The translations under genes were made by a program, and so were the position numbers. From positions 30,368,964-30,432,963 of the forward strand of contig OW203761.1 in assembly GCA_934045905.1 (NCBI GenBank): DNA of 64,000 bases, read 5' to 3'. Origin of the DNA: Leuctra nigra. Its lineage: Eukaryota; Arthropoda; Insecta; Plecoptera; Leuctridae. The notes beneath the pieces are model-generated. The model did not search any database and was not told the origin of the DNA. It saw only the letters and a program-made list of their open reading frames with translations. Positions 1 through 25,800 of this stretch are shown here, piece by piece. Each line of letters begins with the position of its first letter. Positions within the stretch are counted from its first letter, which is position 1.

Positions 1-240
1 ACTACGTAGTGAGTGGTAGAGCCCAATACACTCTAGGAACTTTTAGTCGATGAAATTGTTGCTGTATGTTATGTACAGTGTCACTTCAGTGCCAATAAAG
101 TGGCTCTGCACAAGTGCAGAACTAAGTTGATCAACCAAAAGTTGCTAGTGCGGACTGGGGTTTAAGTTCCAATACCTAGGTGAAATTGACCGACGTACCT
201 TCACATACACGCACACGCACACACATACAAAAAACTTAAG

Positions 241-290
241 TGTTAGTAGAAGGTTGGTTAGTCCGGCACACCTTCCGTAGAAGACACACT
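241..290. repeat. Single degenerate satellite unit in intron 6 of esterase A
   Basis: The stretch resembles the core of the 82-bp unit (AAGGTGGGTTAGTTCGGCAC) that forms a long array at 10322-11405 inside the same intron of esterase B. Here it occurs once, with several substitutions, next to a short CA-rich microsatellite at about 201-228. The rest of 1-395 is intron sequence with nothing else recognised. Confidence 0.55.
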
Positions 291-395
291 TTCAGTCAAT
301 AAACAACATTTGAAGAAATAGTATGCAGTGACGTCGATTATTCATTATTCATTATTGTGGGATGGCATCGATATTCGTTTATAGTAAATACTGAC

Positions 396-5995
<5,600 letters not shown>

Positions 5996-6021
5996 GCTGA
6001 CCTTCTAGCCAACTATTCAGC

Positions 6022-6026
6022 ACTGA
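6022..6026 (-). promoter_or_regulatory. Putative initiator (TCAGT) of esterase A
   Basis: Minus-strand TCAGT matches the arthropod initiator and lies 27 bp upstream of the start codon. At the position where esterase B carries a TATA box, A has only a diverged sequence (around 6046-6053). The flanking 5' leader is shared with B (ACTATTCAGCACTG). Function is inferred. Confidence 0.35.
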
Positions 6027-6274
6027 GTCTCTCCATCGCTGAACATCATACGTATGCCGGATAAATCAAAGAGTGAAGGGTGGGGGGGTGGCAACGGACT
6101 ACACGTAGAAATAAGGAGAAGCCGGGTCCGCGATTCTCCAGAAAATTGTGTGTAATTTTGTTGGATTTGACGCATTTTTACGAAAATTTAGACTGATATT
6201 AACTAACCACTTCTTTCAAGAGAATTGTTCCGTGAATCGAACAAATGTATTTGTTAACTAAATGGTTGTCTAAC

Positions 6275-7004
6275 CATAGGCGTGCGCACAGGGGGGGCCG
6301 GGGGGGCCTTGGCCCCCCCTAATGGGTCAGCCCCAACTAAAAAATTATAAAATGTGGTCCTCATAGTGTCAAAATTTTGTTTTAAATGGGTTTAAACAAA
6401 AAAATCTCCCTGCGGGGCAGACTGGAGTTGCTCAAATCACTGGAATCAAGTATACTGGGTTGATCAAAAACACAAGATTTTGGAAAACAATGTACTTTCC
6501 AAAAACACGATTTTTCATGAATTTCTAGTTTTTTCCCATAAAAATTTCTTTTTAATATGCCTCAAAATTGCTCTAATATGATGTATGACCTTCAGATAAT
6601 ATTTTCTAGGGGGCTGTGCCCCCGAACACCCTTTCATATCAATTTATATTTTAATGTCGTGAAAAAATTAAGTTTTGGGAACAAAATGCACCTTAAAACG
6701 TCTCAAATTTATTTGGAAGTGCCCAAAATACTAAAACGCTCTGCCGGACCAGGTTTTGAGATTGTAGTGAAAAGGTGTGTAAAATTAAACAAAAATGTAA
6801 AGAAAATGCTCCTCAGAATGTCTCAAAATTGATTTCAAAGTGTCAAAAATCCAAAAAACGCCCTGCGGGGCAAGGTGGGGGGCGCGCCCCCCACACCCCT
6901 CTTAACCCGCGTCAATTTTATTCCTTGGACTTTACCCACCTGTCATTAATCCTGCCGGCGCCCATGTTGGCCCCCCCTAATGATTTCTCCTGCGCACGCC
7001 TATG
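6275..7004. mobile_element. Non-autonomous hAT element, family 1, with 8-bp TSD
   Basis: The element starts CATAGGCGTGCGCAC and ends with the inverse GTGCGCACGCCTATG. It is bounded by a perfect 8-bp duplication, TGTCTAAC, at 6267-6274 and 7005-7012, the hallmark of hAT insertion. Inside are GC-rich blocks (runs of GGGGGCC) and a core that also occurs at 30848-31416, 34650-34790 and 35540-35660. The short ORFs inside have no transposase features, so it needs a transposase from elsewhere. It lies between the two esterase genes. Confidence 0.88.
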
Positions 7005-7392
7005 TGTCTAACTGATGTATCCAAGTATATATTTGGAGGGACAGTAATAGTCAGTTACTTTTTTAAGTTCCAACATTTGAAGACAGATTGGTTAGGGACA
7101 AGGTCTCCGATAAAATTTCCTGTCTATGGAATATATTTTGTTCTTGAGCAATATTTTGGTTTTACATTGTTTTTAAGAAATAATGCTATGTCAAGCAAAA
7201 ATGATTATTTTTATGAAACCAACACTTAGTTTAATAGATACCCAGATAATAAACATGCTGCAACTTAGCGATATTTTCTTAAAAGCGCGTGGCTCTCGAT
7301 TAAAGGTCTCACATCTCATCAAACGTGTCGCAATTACAGCCTTAAAATAGAGGAGATGAGCTGTGACCCGCCCTAGTTTACCCTGAGGGCGA

Positions 7393-7632
7393 TTATTCTT
7401 GCAATGTTGATCCGGTGCAATGTTAATCCATTATTCTTGCAATGTTATGATCCGGTGCAATGTTAATCCATTATTCTTGCAATGTTATGGTCCGATGCAA
7501 TGTAAATCCATTATTCTTGCAATGTTATGATCCGGTGCAATGTTAATCCATTATTCTTGCAATGTTATGATCCGGTGCAATGTTAATCCATTATTCTTGC
7601 AATGCTATGATCCAGTGCAATGTTAATCCATT
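7393..7632. repeat. 40-bp minisatellite, about 6 copies
   Basis: Tandem copies of a 40-bp unit containing TGATCCGGTGCAATGTTAAT and CCATTATTCTTGCAATGTTA. The first copy lacks 3 bp, and the later copies carry single substitutions (GGTCCGATG, GATCCAGTG). Each unit contains two GCAATGTTA motifs, so it grew from a shorter internal repeat. It lies about 420 bp downstream of the esterase B stop codon. Confidence 0.9.
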
Positions 7633-7996
7633 TGACCTTGAGTCGGATTAAAGCAGAATCGGGAATTTTTAAGGAATGGTCCAGAATGAGTGCATTGCAT
7701 CAGCAGAGAGCGCCTCAAAATAGGGGGAGCCACAATGCAACATTCTTATGTCGGTATTTCAAATAGTCAAAAATATGATTTTATAAAACAATACACCTAT
7801 AACTATAAGCCATGGAAGGGTATAAGTATAAGCTTCTTAAACATTTAAAGACGATGCCATGCGATGCGTTAAGAATTGGAGATGCAGCGTCATCTAGTGG
7901 TCGGTTGCACAACTCATTCACGTCGTTGCACTACACCTAAAACACAATGGACTTCAAACTACAGGAATTCAAACTCAGATTAAATGCAGTCATCTT

Positions 7997-8002
7997 TTTA
8001 TT
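7997..8002 (-). terminator. Poly(A) signal of esterase B
   Basis: Minus-strand AATAAA lies 47 bp beyond the TGA of esterase B, a suitable place for 3'-end formation. Confidence 0.6.
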
Positions 8003-8048
8003 GTTAAATCAACTACCATAATTATTTATCTCTCCGGGTCAGAACAAA

Positions 8049-16604
<8,556 letters not shown>

Positions 16605-16655
16605 GCTGACCTGTCCGCTAACTATTCAGCACTGCAGGCTCAGAAGTGCAACCGA

Positions 16656-16663
16656 CTTATATA
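16656..16663 (-). promoter_or_regulatory. TATA box of esterase B
   Basis: Minus-strand TATATAAG lies 52 bp upstream of the ATG, with an initiator-like GCAGTGC near 16629-16635. The spacing fits a core promoter with a short 5' leader of about 25-30 nt. Esterase A lacks a comparable box at the aligned position. Confidence 0.6.
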
Positions 16664-17148
16664 ACACAGGTAGGACTCACTAATGCAATGACATAGCGAC
16701 GTACGGCGAAGCGCTGCCATCGCCGTAAACACGCTGTTCTTCGAAAGAAAACAATTAAAAATAATTAAAAACGTAAAATATTCTGCAAATCAAATCCCCT
16801 CTTTACTTCTATTTCATGAATGCAATGATTTAGAAGTGCATTCTGGCGAGAATGTTAACACAATTGACTATTGAGACACATGCACATAATGCCCCATGAT
16901 GCACCGCCGTGCCCTATACATCTCTGTGAATGCACATGCCGTTATCAATCATTTGAAACAAAAATCATTAATGTGAATGAATATTTTTCAAAATAGTGTG
17001 TGCATGAATTGACTTCTATGTACCTATACAATTTGTTTTCCAATTATATTCTGTGTGGCCTTTAAATAAATAAAAAGTTAATGTAAAAGCGAAAGTTCAG
17101 TGTGTAAAGAGTTTAATATAAAAACGGAAAAGTGGGCAATAAATTAAA

Positions 17149-18612
17149 CTAGGAAAACGCTATGTGTAACGCGTTGATGAGCGAGCACGGACACGCGTAA
17201 CACCTCGAACCGAAATTATGTCTATCGAAAATATCATTAAAAGCCAATAATTCTTGAAATTCGTCAGACTTGCAGGTATAAACATCTCCAAATATTCCTG
17301 AAGTATTAGTCCCAATAACCGTGCAAAGGTTTAAGTTGATCGATTGAACCTTTATGATTAAAATGTTCCTTGTTAATATTCAAAAATCATAGGATCTATT
17401 TAAAAAAATATACCTGGGACCACTCATAACCCGCAGAATCGGGAATTCTAATGTTATAGAATAGGACCCCGGGAAAAATACTGATAAAAGTGTGTGTACT
17501 TACACAATATTAGACGATCTGTTAAGGGGGTTCCAGGGTTACGGCATAGGAATGAGAATTTGCTGTAATTCACAACAAGGTTAATGAAACCATATTACAT
17601 ACAACTAGCAAAAAATACTTGCCCCTCACGGTATGATATAATAATTAGATATTCTTGATTGAAGATCATCTTTTATTCTTTTCCCCCATAAGATAACACA
17701 GGGAGACATGAAATCGTCCCGGAAAATTGGCCTTAAATTGCTCCTAAAACCGCAAGAGGAATGACAAACTATTGAAAATAGTATCAAATTAAAGATAATA
17801 ATTTTTAGAATAAGACTGCCGTTTGAAAATATGGGGTCACGGGCCAAATAAGAAAGAAAATGTGTACAATGTGTGAAATTTACCATAAATCTGGCAACAT
17901 TGCACTACAAATATGGATTATTTTGGGATAGTTTATTTCGAAAACATATAATTTGAGCACACGGTAAGATATAATTGTTTTATGCTGTTGTTTGAGGTAT
18001 TATTTCATCAGAAATTTGTGTAAATTACGGCGAATTCTAAGCACCATGGCTGGATGGAACATATAAAGAGTCGAAGTAGCCGTGATCAACATTTTTGAAT
18101 AATTTGACAGCAAACACGCAAAATGTCCGTAAAATGTCAATAACTTTTGGATTTAAACACAGATAAGTCTGAAAATTTTCAAAAATGCAGATAATGTTGG
18201 TCCCAATGACCATGCAAAGTTTTAAGTTGATCGGTCATACAATTCTAGTTTAAATTTCAAAAATCATATGAAAGATTTTTTTAAATTTTAACCAATGGGA
18301 GGATTTGGCTGAAACTTTGTAAGATTGGGTACAATGTTGGTCGTAATGACTTGTCAAAATTTCAAATTGATCGGAACAACCAATCGAAAGATAATTTTTT
18401 AAAATTTGAATCAATCACATGATCCGTTCAAAAACGATCCCAGGGACCGCATAGATTACATTAGTGTGTAAAATTTCAGATCGATTGGTTGTGCCGTTTA
18501 ATCTGGGCTGTGAACACAAAAAAAACACAAAAAATCACGAAAAAAACACGAAAAAAAAACACACAGAGAAAGTGCCATAAGAGTACCGTGGTGACGCTCG
18601 CTACGCTCGCTC
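17149..18612 (-). mobile_element. Helitron-like dispersed repeat, copy 1 (longest)
   Basis: Read on the minus strand, the right end is GCGTTTTCCTAG followed by T, matching the CTRR|T end of Helitrons, with a possible short AACGC/GCGTT stem just inside. The other end is GAGCGAGCGTAGCGAGCG. The interior repeats a phrase like TGTTGGTCCCAATGACCATG followed by AAGTTGATCGG several times. At about 1.46 kb it is the longest copy. No Rep/helicase ORF is present. The Helitron assignment is inferred from the ends only. Confidence 0.6.
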
Positions 18613-18680
18613 AATTAGTAACTTAAATTTACCCCACCAGGCAGAGATTCGAAAACAATATTTTTTTGATTGAGCTTAAC

Positions 18681-19225
18681 ATATCGCTGTGCTAGTTGAA
18701 TACTAACACAACTAAAAAAAAGGGGGTTTTGAGATATTGGTATCGTTGAATTCGTAATTCTATGCTCTTTCAGGTGAATACTACAACAACTCAAAGTCAA
18801 TATAAATAAAAATGTAATGGCTGCTAACTTAGTGTTGAATTATAGTGTTCTTCCTACTCATTCAGTGCAACACTAATACAAGTCAAAATATTGTGTAGAC
18901 TATTTTGACTTGTTGCACTGTTGCTCTGAAAATCATGATCTTTTGATGACACTATTTTGATTTAGGTGGCCGTGTCTTGCTATGTCTGCCATGTTACTAT
19001 CTCAAAGTGGTACACTATTATTGTAAAAATATCTGCGAGTTAAATAAATAAGGATATTTATTTTCTATTAAAAGTGATTCTAAATGTTGTAAGCATGTTA
19101 ATAAGTTATTTTCCCTAACTAGACCATAACACTGTATTTACTGGCTATGTTTGAAACTTGTTTTATCCATTATCTCAGTTCGCCCGTTTTTGAGTTGTGT
19201 TAGTATTGTACTGGCACAGCGATAT
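18681..19225. mobile_element. Inverted-repeat element with inner hairpin
   Basis: The left end (ATATCGCTGTGC, then AATACTAACACAACT) is mirrored at the right (AGTTGTGTTAGTATT, then GCACAGCGATAT). An inner hairpin near 18867-18925 is built on AGTGCAAC and AAGTCAAAATA. About 545 bp, non-coding. No target duplication established. Confidence 0.55.
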
Positions 19226-19257
19226 TTAAATCTAGTTGTAACTGTTGTTGTTAGGTA

Positions 19258-19467
19258 CACCCAACAAATCAAAAACGGTATTTGAACGAAACGTATTGGC
19301 TGCTTGTCAGGTTCCATGGCAATCAATCCTTGTTATTATATCAATGAAATCAGAGCTCACCGACTAGAGGTAGATGGCGAGTTAGCATAGAATTCATCGG
19401 ATGATGCCATCACATTTTTTTCAGACAATCCATTTATTTCAAATACCGTTTTAAGAATTGTCAAGTG
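19258..19467. mobile_element. Mariner-like MITE, copy 1
   Basis: The ends CACCCAACAAATC and the inverse are flanked by TA on both sides, as for Tc1/mariner insertion. A second copy with about the same length and order of motifs (GGCTGCT...CAATCAATCCTTGTTATTAT...TTCATCGGATGATGCCATCA) lies at 31982-32195. Confidence 0.75.
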
Positions 19468-20535
19468 TACAATACCTTACATATATTCAATTTATTTTTA
19501 AAAAAAAATCAAAAATCGTCAATCAATGAAATAGAGAACGAAAGCCAAGAAATATTATTGTTTTAACCGTTTTGAAATGTTTTTCAATGTGAAAAAGTTA
19601 TAATATCGACTAGGTGGGTGATGATCTAGAAAATATGTACTGATGGTGTATCCCTTACTAATATCAAGTCAGGGAGAATTTGTTTTTATCGTATTCTCAC
19701 ATTAATTGTACAAAGGCTCAAAAATTTCCAAAATTAACACCTCCCATCTACACACCACACCCCGCCACCCTCCCCCGGGCACCAAAGTGCAGATATGTTC
19801 ATTTTCTTATGACTACCCCTCACGAATGAGATTGGGATCCATGAACTCAAAATTGTCTAATGTTCATATTAAAAATAAATATGTACTTAAGTAATTGAAA
19901 ATGTATCCCAAATTTGACTTTTTGGCCTTTGAAAAATTAAGTACTTCGTAGGTAGTACTTAAATCATCTTTTATTATCTTCCAAGAAAACATACTATTGA
20001 TTGCTTTTATTTTCATATTTTTAAAGAACTTTAAATTTTTTGGGAAAAACTCAAAATTACGTCTAAGTGTTTTAATTTGTATCTGATTTACAAATATCAG
20101 ATTGTATCCAATATTATCGTTATGCCACAATTAAATATTATAGTCAAATATTGAATGAAGTCAAGTGAATTTTTACTTCAAATCTGATCCCGAAAAAGTG
20201 TTGTCTGCAAAGTTCGGTAGAGGGGGGTGGGGGGGGGGGGGGGAGGGGAGATTTCACCCTCATCAGGCGATGGACTAATTGTGTCCACAATTTATTTAAT
20301 TGTATCAATATTGCCGTCACTCCCTGCCCACTTGAGCAAAATTTCCTGGATCTGTTGTTCCTGCTCTTGAATATTCTTATCGTTCGTAATGGTTCGTAGC
20401 CACATGTATTTATAAGTAGTTATCAGCATGCCAGGTCGGCAAGCACAGAGGTTATACCAATGTTTATGTATTGCAAATAGATGGAAGACTATTCAGGGTT
20501 GAAATAAAAATTCAGGAGTGGATGCTCATGTTCCC

Positions 20536-22837
20536 TTTATTTTGTATGACTTTGACACATAAAGTATAGAGAGCAGAATATCTCAAACATCAATATTACT
20601 GGTCACACCAATTGTAATAGTCTTTGACCCTCTTGTCATCTCTCCACAGCGATACACTTCGGCCAACAAAACTCCATGTGCAAGAGTTTGAAATTCAAGT
20701 TCGCAGGCTTAAATCCATGTCAGATGCTGGAAGGCAACATCAGTTTGAAACTTGAAAGCCACCATAAGAGCTACAAATTGCAGAATTTAAAAATTAAATC
20801 TTTTACATCATAAAAAAGTGGAATTTGCCAAAACACCAACTATAGGAACAAACTAAAAATAAATTTTATTAGTCTACTCAGTACTTAGCTCAGGCTCAAG
20901 TGAGAAAATAATAACTACTACACAACTTCAAAGTGCAATAGAAGACCTGTGCTATTGTTGCAAGAAACAAAGTTTTTTTAATCCTAATACACTCGAGTTG
21001 GTCAAAAAATATTTTGCAATTGGTAAACTTGGTCAACATAAATATGCCTTTCCAAACAAAATTTAATAAAATTTACAATTGAGGACAGTTTGGACTATCC
21101 TAACTCATAATATTATTAAGTATTCAAAATAGATTTTGATTGGCCTTGAAAAAAAAGATTTTTCTTAGTATGGAGTTGCATACTACTGCAAATGAACTTA
21201 CCTACATTGGATCACGTGTACCTACTTTCAAGTTCTGTACATAACTCGGCAAAAACATAAAAACATTACTTCAAGAAGTATTATTTGTATGAGCAGGAAA
21301 TATAACTCAAGTAGGTAATTTGAAAGTCAAGAATACTTTCTGGTAATCTGGACTGAACAATTAATCAATTAAAATTTAAGTACAGCTCTTCCCTGGATAG
21401 TTGAAAATTAAATCAAACTTCCACTGAGATGAATAAAAACATTGATTGATATCAATGCACATTAACGACAGAAGAGAAAAAAATCCAATGTTTAAGTTAA
21501 ACAGAACCTTTGTGCTATTCTTTTTGTTTAGTTAAAATACAGTGTTTTGCATCTCTCAGTGAAACGCAATCTTGCTCAACTCTAAATTCACACACTAGTA
21601 CACATAACACAGTAAAAAAGGACATACATTATTAATTCATCTTAAGCTACGACATTGTTGTACTATGTTTGAATTGAAGAATTTAACATTGCAAGTGAGT
21701 TGTCAAAAAGACGCGAGTACAGCAGTGCCACTGAAATGTCCGATCATTGTTGGCAACACCGGACCACTGTCGAGAGTAGATTCTGAGTATTATCAAAACA
21801 GAGCACTAAACATAAGGTTTTTTACTCCATCACATGGCGTAAAGTGTGTGGTGTGGATGGCACGAGATATTGGCTCACCATCACCAAGATCCAGCAATGT
21901 TCAAGTTACGTGTCCGGTGGGTTGCGTTGTGACTAGCATTACCTCCCATCACACAATCTGCCAGTTACAAACTAGCAAGGTTAAAAGTATAAAAATAAAG
22001 ATAGTCAATCACTCATCAAATAAAACAATTTACGATAGCGTCGGTCACAAATTAGTAGTACTTTTGCAATCGTATAAAATAAAAATTAACTCAATCTTGC
22101 TTGCTAATGTTGTTAAATAAATAAATAAATTCTCGTAACTCTATGCAGTTACGAGCAAACGATCGATTCTTCAAAAGAAAACCTAAATATAAGCAAATAT
22201 TAAGTCATATTTTGTGCATTAGCATGGCCGAGATCAGGCACCGGTTGCATTCAAATTAAGTCATGAGTGCTAGTAATTCGACCTATGAGTCGCATAATGA
22301 TTGATGATAATAAATAAGTCAAGTATGAAAGTGATTCAACCGGGCCATCAGCCAATACCAATACCAATCAGCTGGCTTTTAGTAGCTTAGCCTCTTGAAA
22401 ATGTCAACGGCGGCCAGAACGCATGCCTGAATTTCATTCAATAGCTATCGTTCCGGACTAGGTGCAAGGGCTGCGTGGAGCACCATTGACACCCACTGTA
22501 ACGGGCACATTGATTCAACTAACCTTACATGACATCAACAATAATAACGGTCACAGCAAACACAAGCACGCGACACAGCCAAGAAATTAAGTAAAGAAAG
22601 CTCAAAGAAAGAAATCAAAGGTCTATCTCTTTACCCTTTACTAAGTCCGAATGATAGGGTTGTCAGTAGCCACATACGAATCATGACCAGATGACAGAAA
22701 GTTATTAACTAAAGAGAAAGTGACATAGGAGAGAAACAAACAAGCTGAAGAAAACCAAGTGAAAATAGAGATCTTCAAACTGTGATGGATGGTCATAGGA
22801 CCATCCAAGAGACAAAAGAGGAGGGGTGATGAGAAGT
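20536..22837 (-). other. Probable 3' untranslated and downstream region of macoilin
   Basis: Beyond the macoilin stop the first minus-strand AATAAA sites I find are at 20875-20880 and 20536-20541, so the 3' UTR may be about 2 kb. An opposite-strand frame of 151 codons lies at 21665-22120; I see no family motif or splice context in it. No other feature is supported. Confidence 0.45.
20875..20880 (-). terminator. Candidate poly(A) signal of macoilin
   Basis: Minus-strand AATAAA downstream of the macoilin stop codon; a second one lies at 20536-20541. Which one is used cannot be told from sequence. Confidence 0.3.
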
Positions 22838-25800
22838 CTAAGCCTCGCCATGGGCCGCGTGGATGTTCTTCGGAGTGTATGCCGTGGCATTTGGGTCGAG
22901 ATTCGACACGGTGCAGCCAGGGCATGGTGACAAACTCTCGGCAACGCGCAGTTTTGAAGTCCCCGACATGCTCTGGGGCCCCGGGCAGAATGTGTCTGTT
23001 GGCATCACTGCAAGTACTTGTGCAATCTTACTCTTCAGCTCATCAATCTCCTTCTCTTGCGAGCGAATTAGACCTGAAATTGAAAATAAGTCAACATTAA
23101 TAACTTTTGCCAAGCTGAATGAGGAGTGATCACGTACACCCACATTCAAACGTTCCTCTAGGTACTAATTTTCCTATACCAACAGGAAAATTTGGCAGGT
23201 TTCTTTTGACGCTGACCCTACCTACCCTAGTTTGTACCTACTTTTGCCAATTCAAGTTAAAATGAATGTACACAATAGACTCCCATTTATATCCTTTATT
23301 TGATTGGAGAGAGCCGCAGTAACAATAAATATGACATATGTAATGCAATTATATCAAACTACGTACTTTAATGTGGCCCACCAGCTTAGTCCATCTATCT
23401 ATATTCGAATCGAATACAGTATTAATAAGAAATATCAGAATTACACCTTTTACAGGACAGCAGAATGATCGAGTAGTACTCGTTGATTTCCTAAATACTG
23501 GACGTAATGTGTCTCCAAATTGCACCAACGCTTATGGCTTTGGTAGAAAATGCCCGAATCATCTCTCTTCACAGGTACAATTTAATACACCTGAATTTAA
23601 TGCTTTCCAAATTTATTCTGGACATTCCACAACCTTGTAACAAGCAATTTTTCAAGTAGGTAACTTCCTCACAAAATTAAATTTAGAATTATACCTACAA
23701 AAGGAATATCAGCGTAAAAACGAATAAAAGTGCACCAAATGTATCAAGAAATATAAAATTTTTCAACAGACCGGACCCACGTATTCTGTGAAAAAAACAG
23801 GGGTGCGGACTATACGAGGGTGCGGACTTTACGCAGATGCGGACTATACGCGAGTAAATATGGTATTTCAATTCTCAATGCAGCACTTCTGCCAAAAAGT
23901 TTGCCCAGGCCTATATTACCTACCTACATTACATAAATAATAATCAAAAGGAAACAAGAACAAGTTTTGTCTTAACTTTGAGATAATGACCATCCTGAAT
24001 TTGTTGACAATCCATCAAATACAATAAGATTTATTCAGTTTAATAATCGACTATGTACTCATTAATCATTATGCAATTGCAAAATGATTCTACATATCGA
24101 TTTGCAAATAAAATCAATTGACAAACCAAATTTTATGTTTAATAAATCTTAATTCCAACAATGCGCAGTGCATTGCAGCAAATGAGATTTACTAGGAAAA
24201 CGCTTGTGTGTACCGCGTTGATAAGCTAGCCTTCGTATTGTGTATGTGATTTGATATGAGTTTGCAAGTCTCTGCTCTTTAGCCCTTGGAACTGAAGCAT
24301 CAAGATGGCACTGATATAATAATTGAAATTATTGCTATAAATTTGCAAATATTTCAAGATTATAGAACAAAATGTCCTTAAAATGACAATAACTTTTAAA
24401 GATAACTACAGATTAGTATTCTGAAAATTGGTAAATAAAAGTACCTAAAATGTTGGTCCCAATGACCATGCAAAGTTTTAAATTCATCGGTCTAACGGTT
24501 CTACATAGTTGGAATTTTAAACATCACAAAATAGGTGGTTTTAAATTTTAGCCAATAAGGGGATTTGGCTAAAACTTTGTACGATTGGGGACAATGTTGG
24601 TTTCAATGACTTTGCAAAATTTCAAATTGATCGAACCAACCAATCGAAATATATATTTTTTTAATTTTCACAATCACCAATCAGAGGATCCCATTCAAAA
24701 ACAATCCCAGAGACCGCTTAGATTATACGTTAGTATGTGTGCAAAATTTCAGATCGATTGGTTGTGCGGTTTAACCTGGGCAGTGCAGGCAAAAAATAAC
24801 AACAAAAAAACCAAAAAAACACACAAAGGAAGTGCAATAGGTAAGAGTACCATGGTGAAGCTCGCTACGCTCGCTTAATCAATTCAAATAAGTTACTGAC
24901 CCTCTCTTATCTGCAGTTGTCTCTTAGCTTCTCCAAGAGCCGAGAACAGATCAAGCTTGATTCGTGTCTCTGCGCTGAGACTGTTCTCGAGATGAGTGTT
25001 CTTGTCTTGCATCGCGGAGAGTGCGGACATGAGAATCTCCGTTTCATTGTGACTCTCCTTGTACTGACGCAGGCTTTGTGCCTCTCTCTCTGCCACTGCG
25101 CAACGCTCCTCTCTTTGCTTCAGCTCACGGCGCAGTTGCTTGGTCTCAGCCTCCAGCTCCCTACGACGAGCGCGACAGCTTTCCGTGCATTCTCCCCTGT
25201 AACGCAATACATTGGTCAAGGTTTTATGTCTCTGTTGTTTATAGTTATTTATTGCTTTGAATTCAACAAGTGCTTGGAATACGGCATTGGTGGCTGCAAT
25301 ATGCCAAAGTATTACTACATAATTGCAAGGGTCTTAATTCTGAGAGTAAACAACCAAATGAAATAATTTGCTAAGAACACCGATCGATATGAAATACAAC
25401 ATTTTCTATCCTTACCTAACAATTCTGAATTATCTCCAAAAATTAGCCAATTGTGCAGATGAAGAATAATGGACAATACTTGTGTCCATACTTGTTTTGC
25501 CTTAGTTACGAGCAGTTACCCAGAATAAGTACCTCGCCACCGATCTCAAACTTTAGGAAATGTATGGATCAATTTATAAGCTATGTATTAGATTTCCACA
25601 AACTAATTACATACCTACAGTATTTATATTCTTAGTGCAATATTTCTCAATATATCTTAATATTTCTAATAAATAATGTCAGTATTGACATACTGTTTGG
25701 CTGCGGCTGCCATTGCCAGTGCTCGAGCTGCGGCCGCTTCCTCTGCTTTCTTGGTCTTGCGCTCTGCATTCAGCTGCGCCTCACACAGTCCGCGCAGACG

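Larger units (their letters stand above)
16664..20535. other. Intergenic region upstream of esterase B, repeat-rich
   Basis: No gene is recognised. The region holds the Helitron-like element 17149-18612, an inverted-repeat element 18681-19225, a mariner-like MITE 19258-19467 and a poly-G tract at about 20221-20243. The remaining sequence is AT-rich without clear structure. Confidence 0.7.

Noticed and set aside
6557..7011. Frames inside the first hAT element as a transposase
   Set aside because: They are short, overlap each other, and cross the GC-rich core that is non-coding in the other copies; no catalytic motif is visible.
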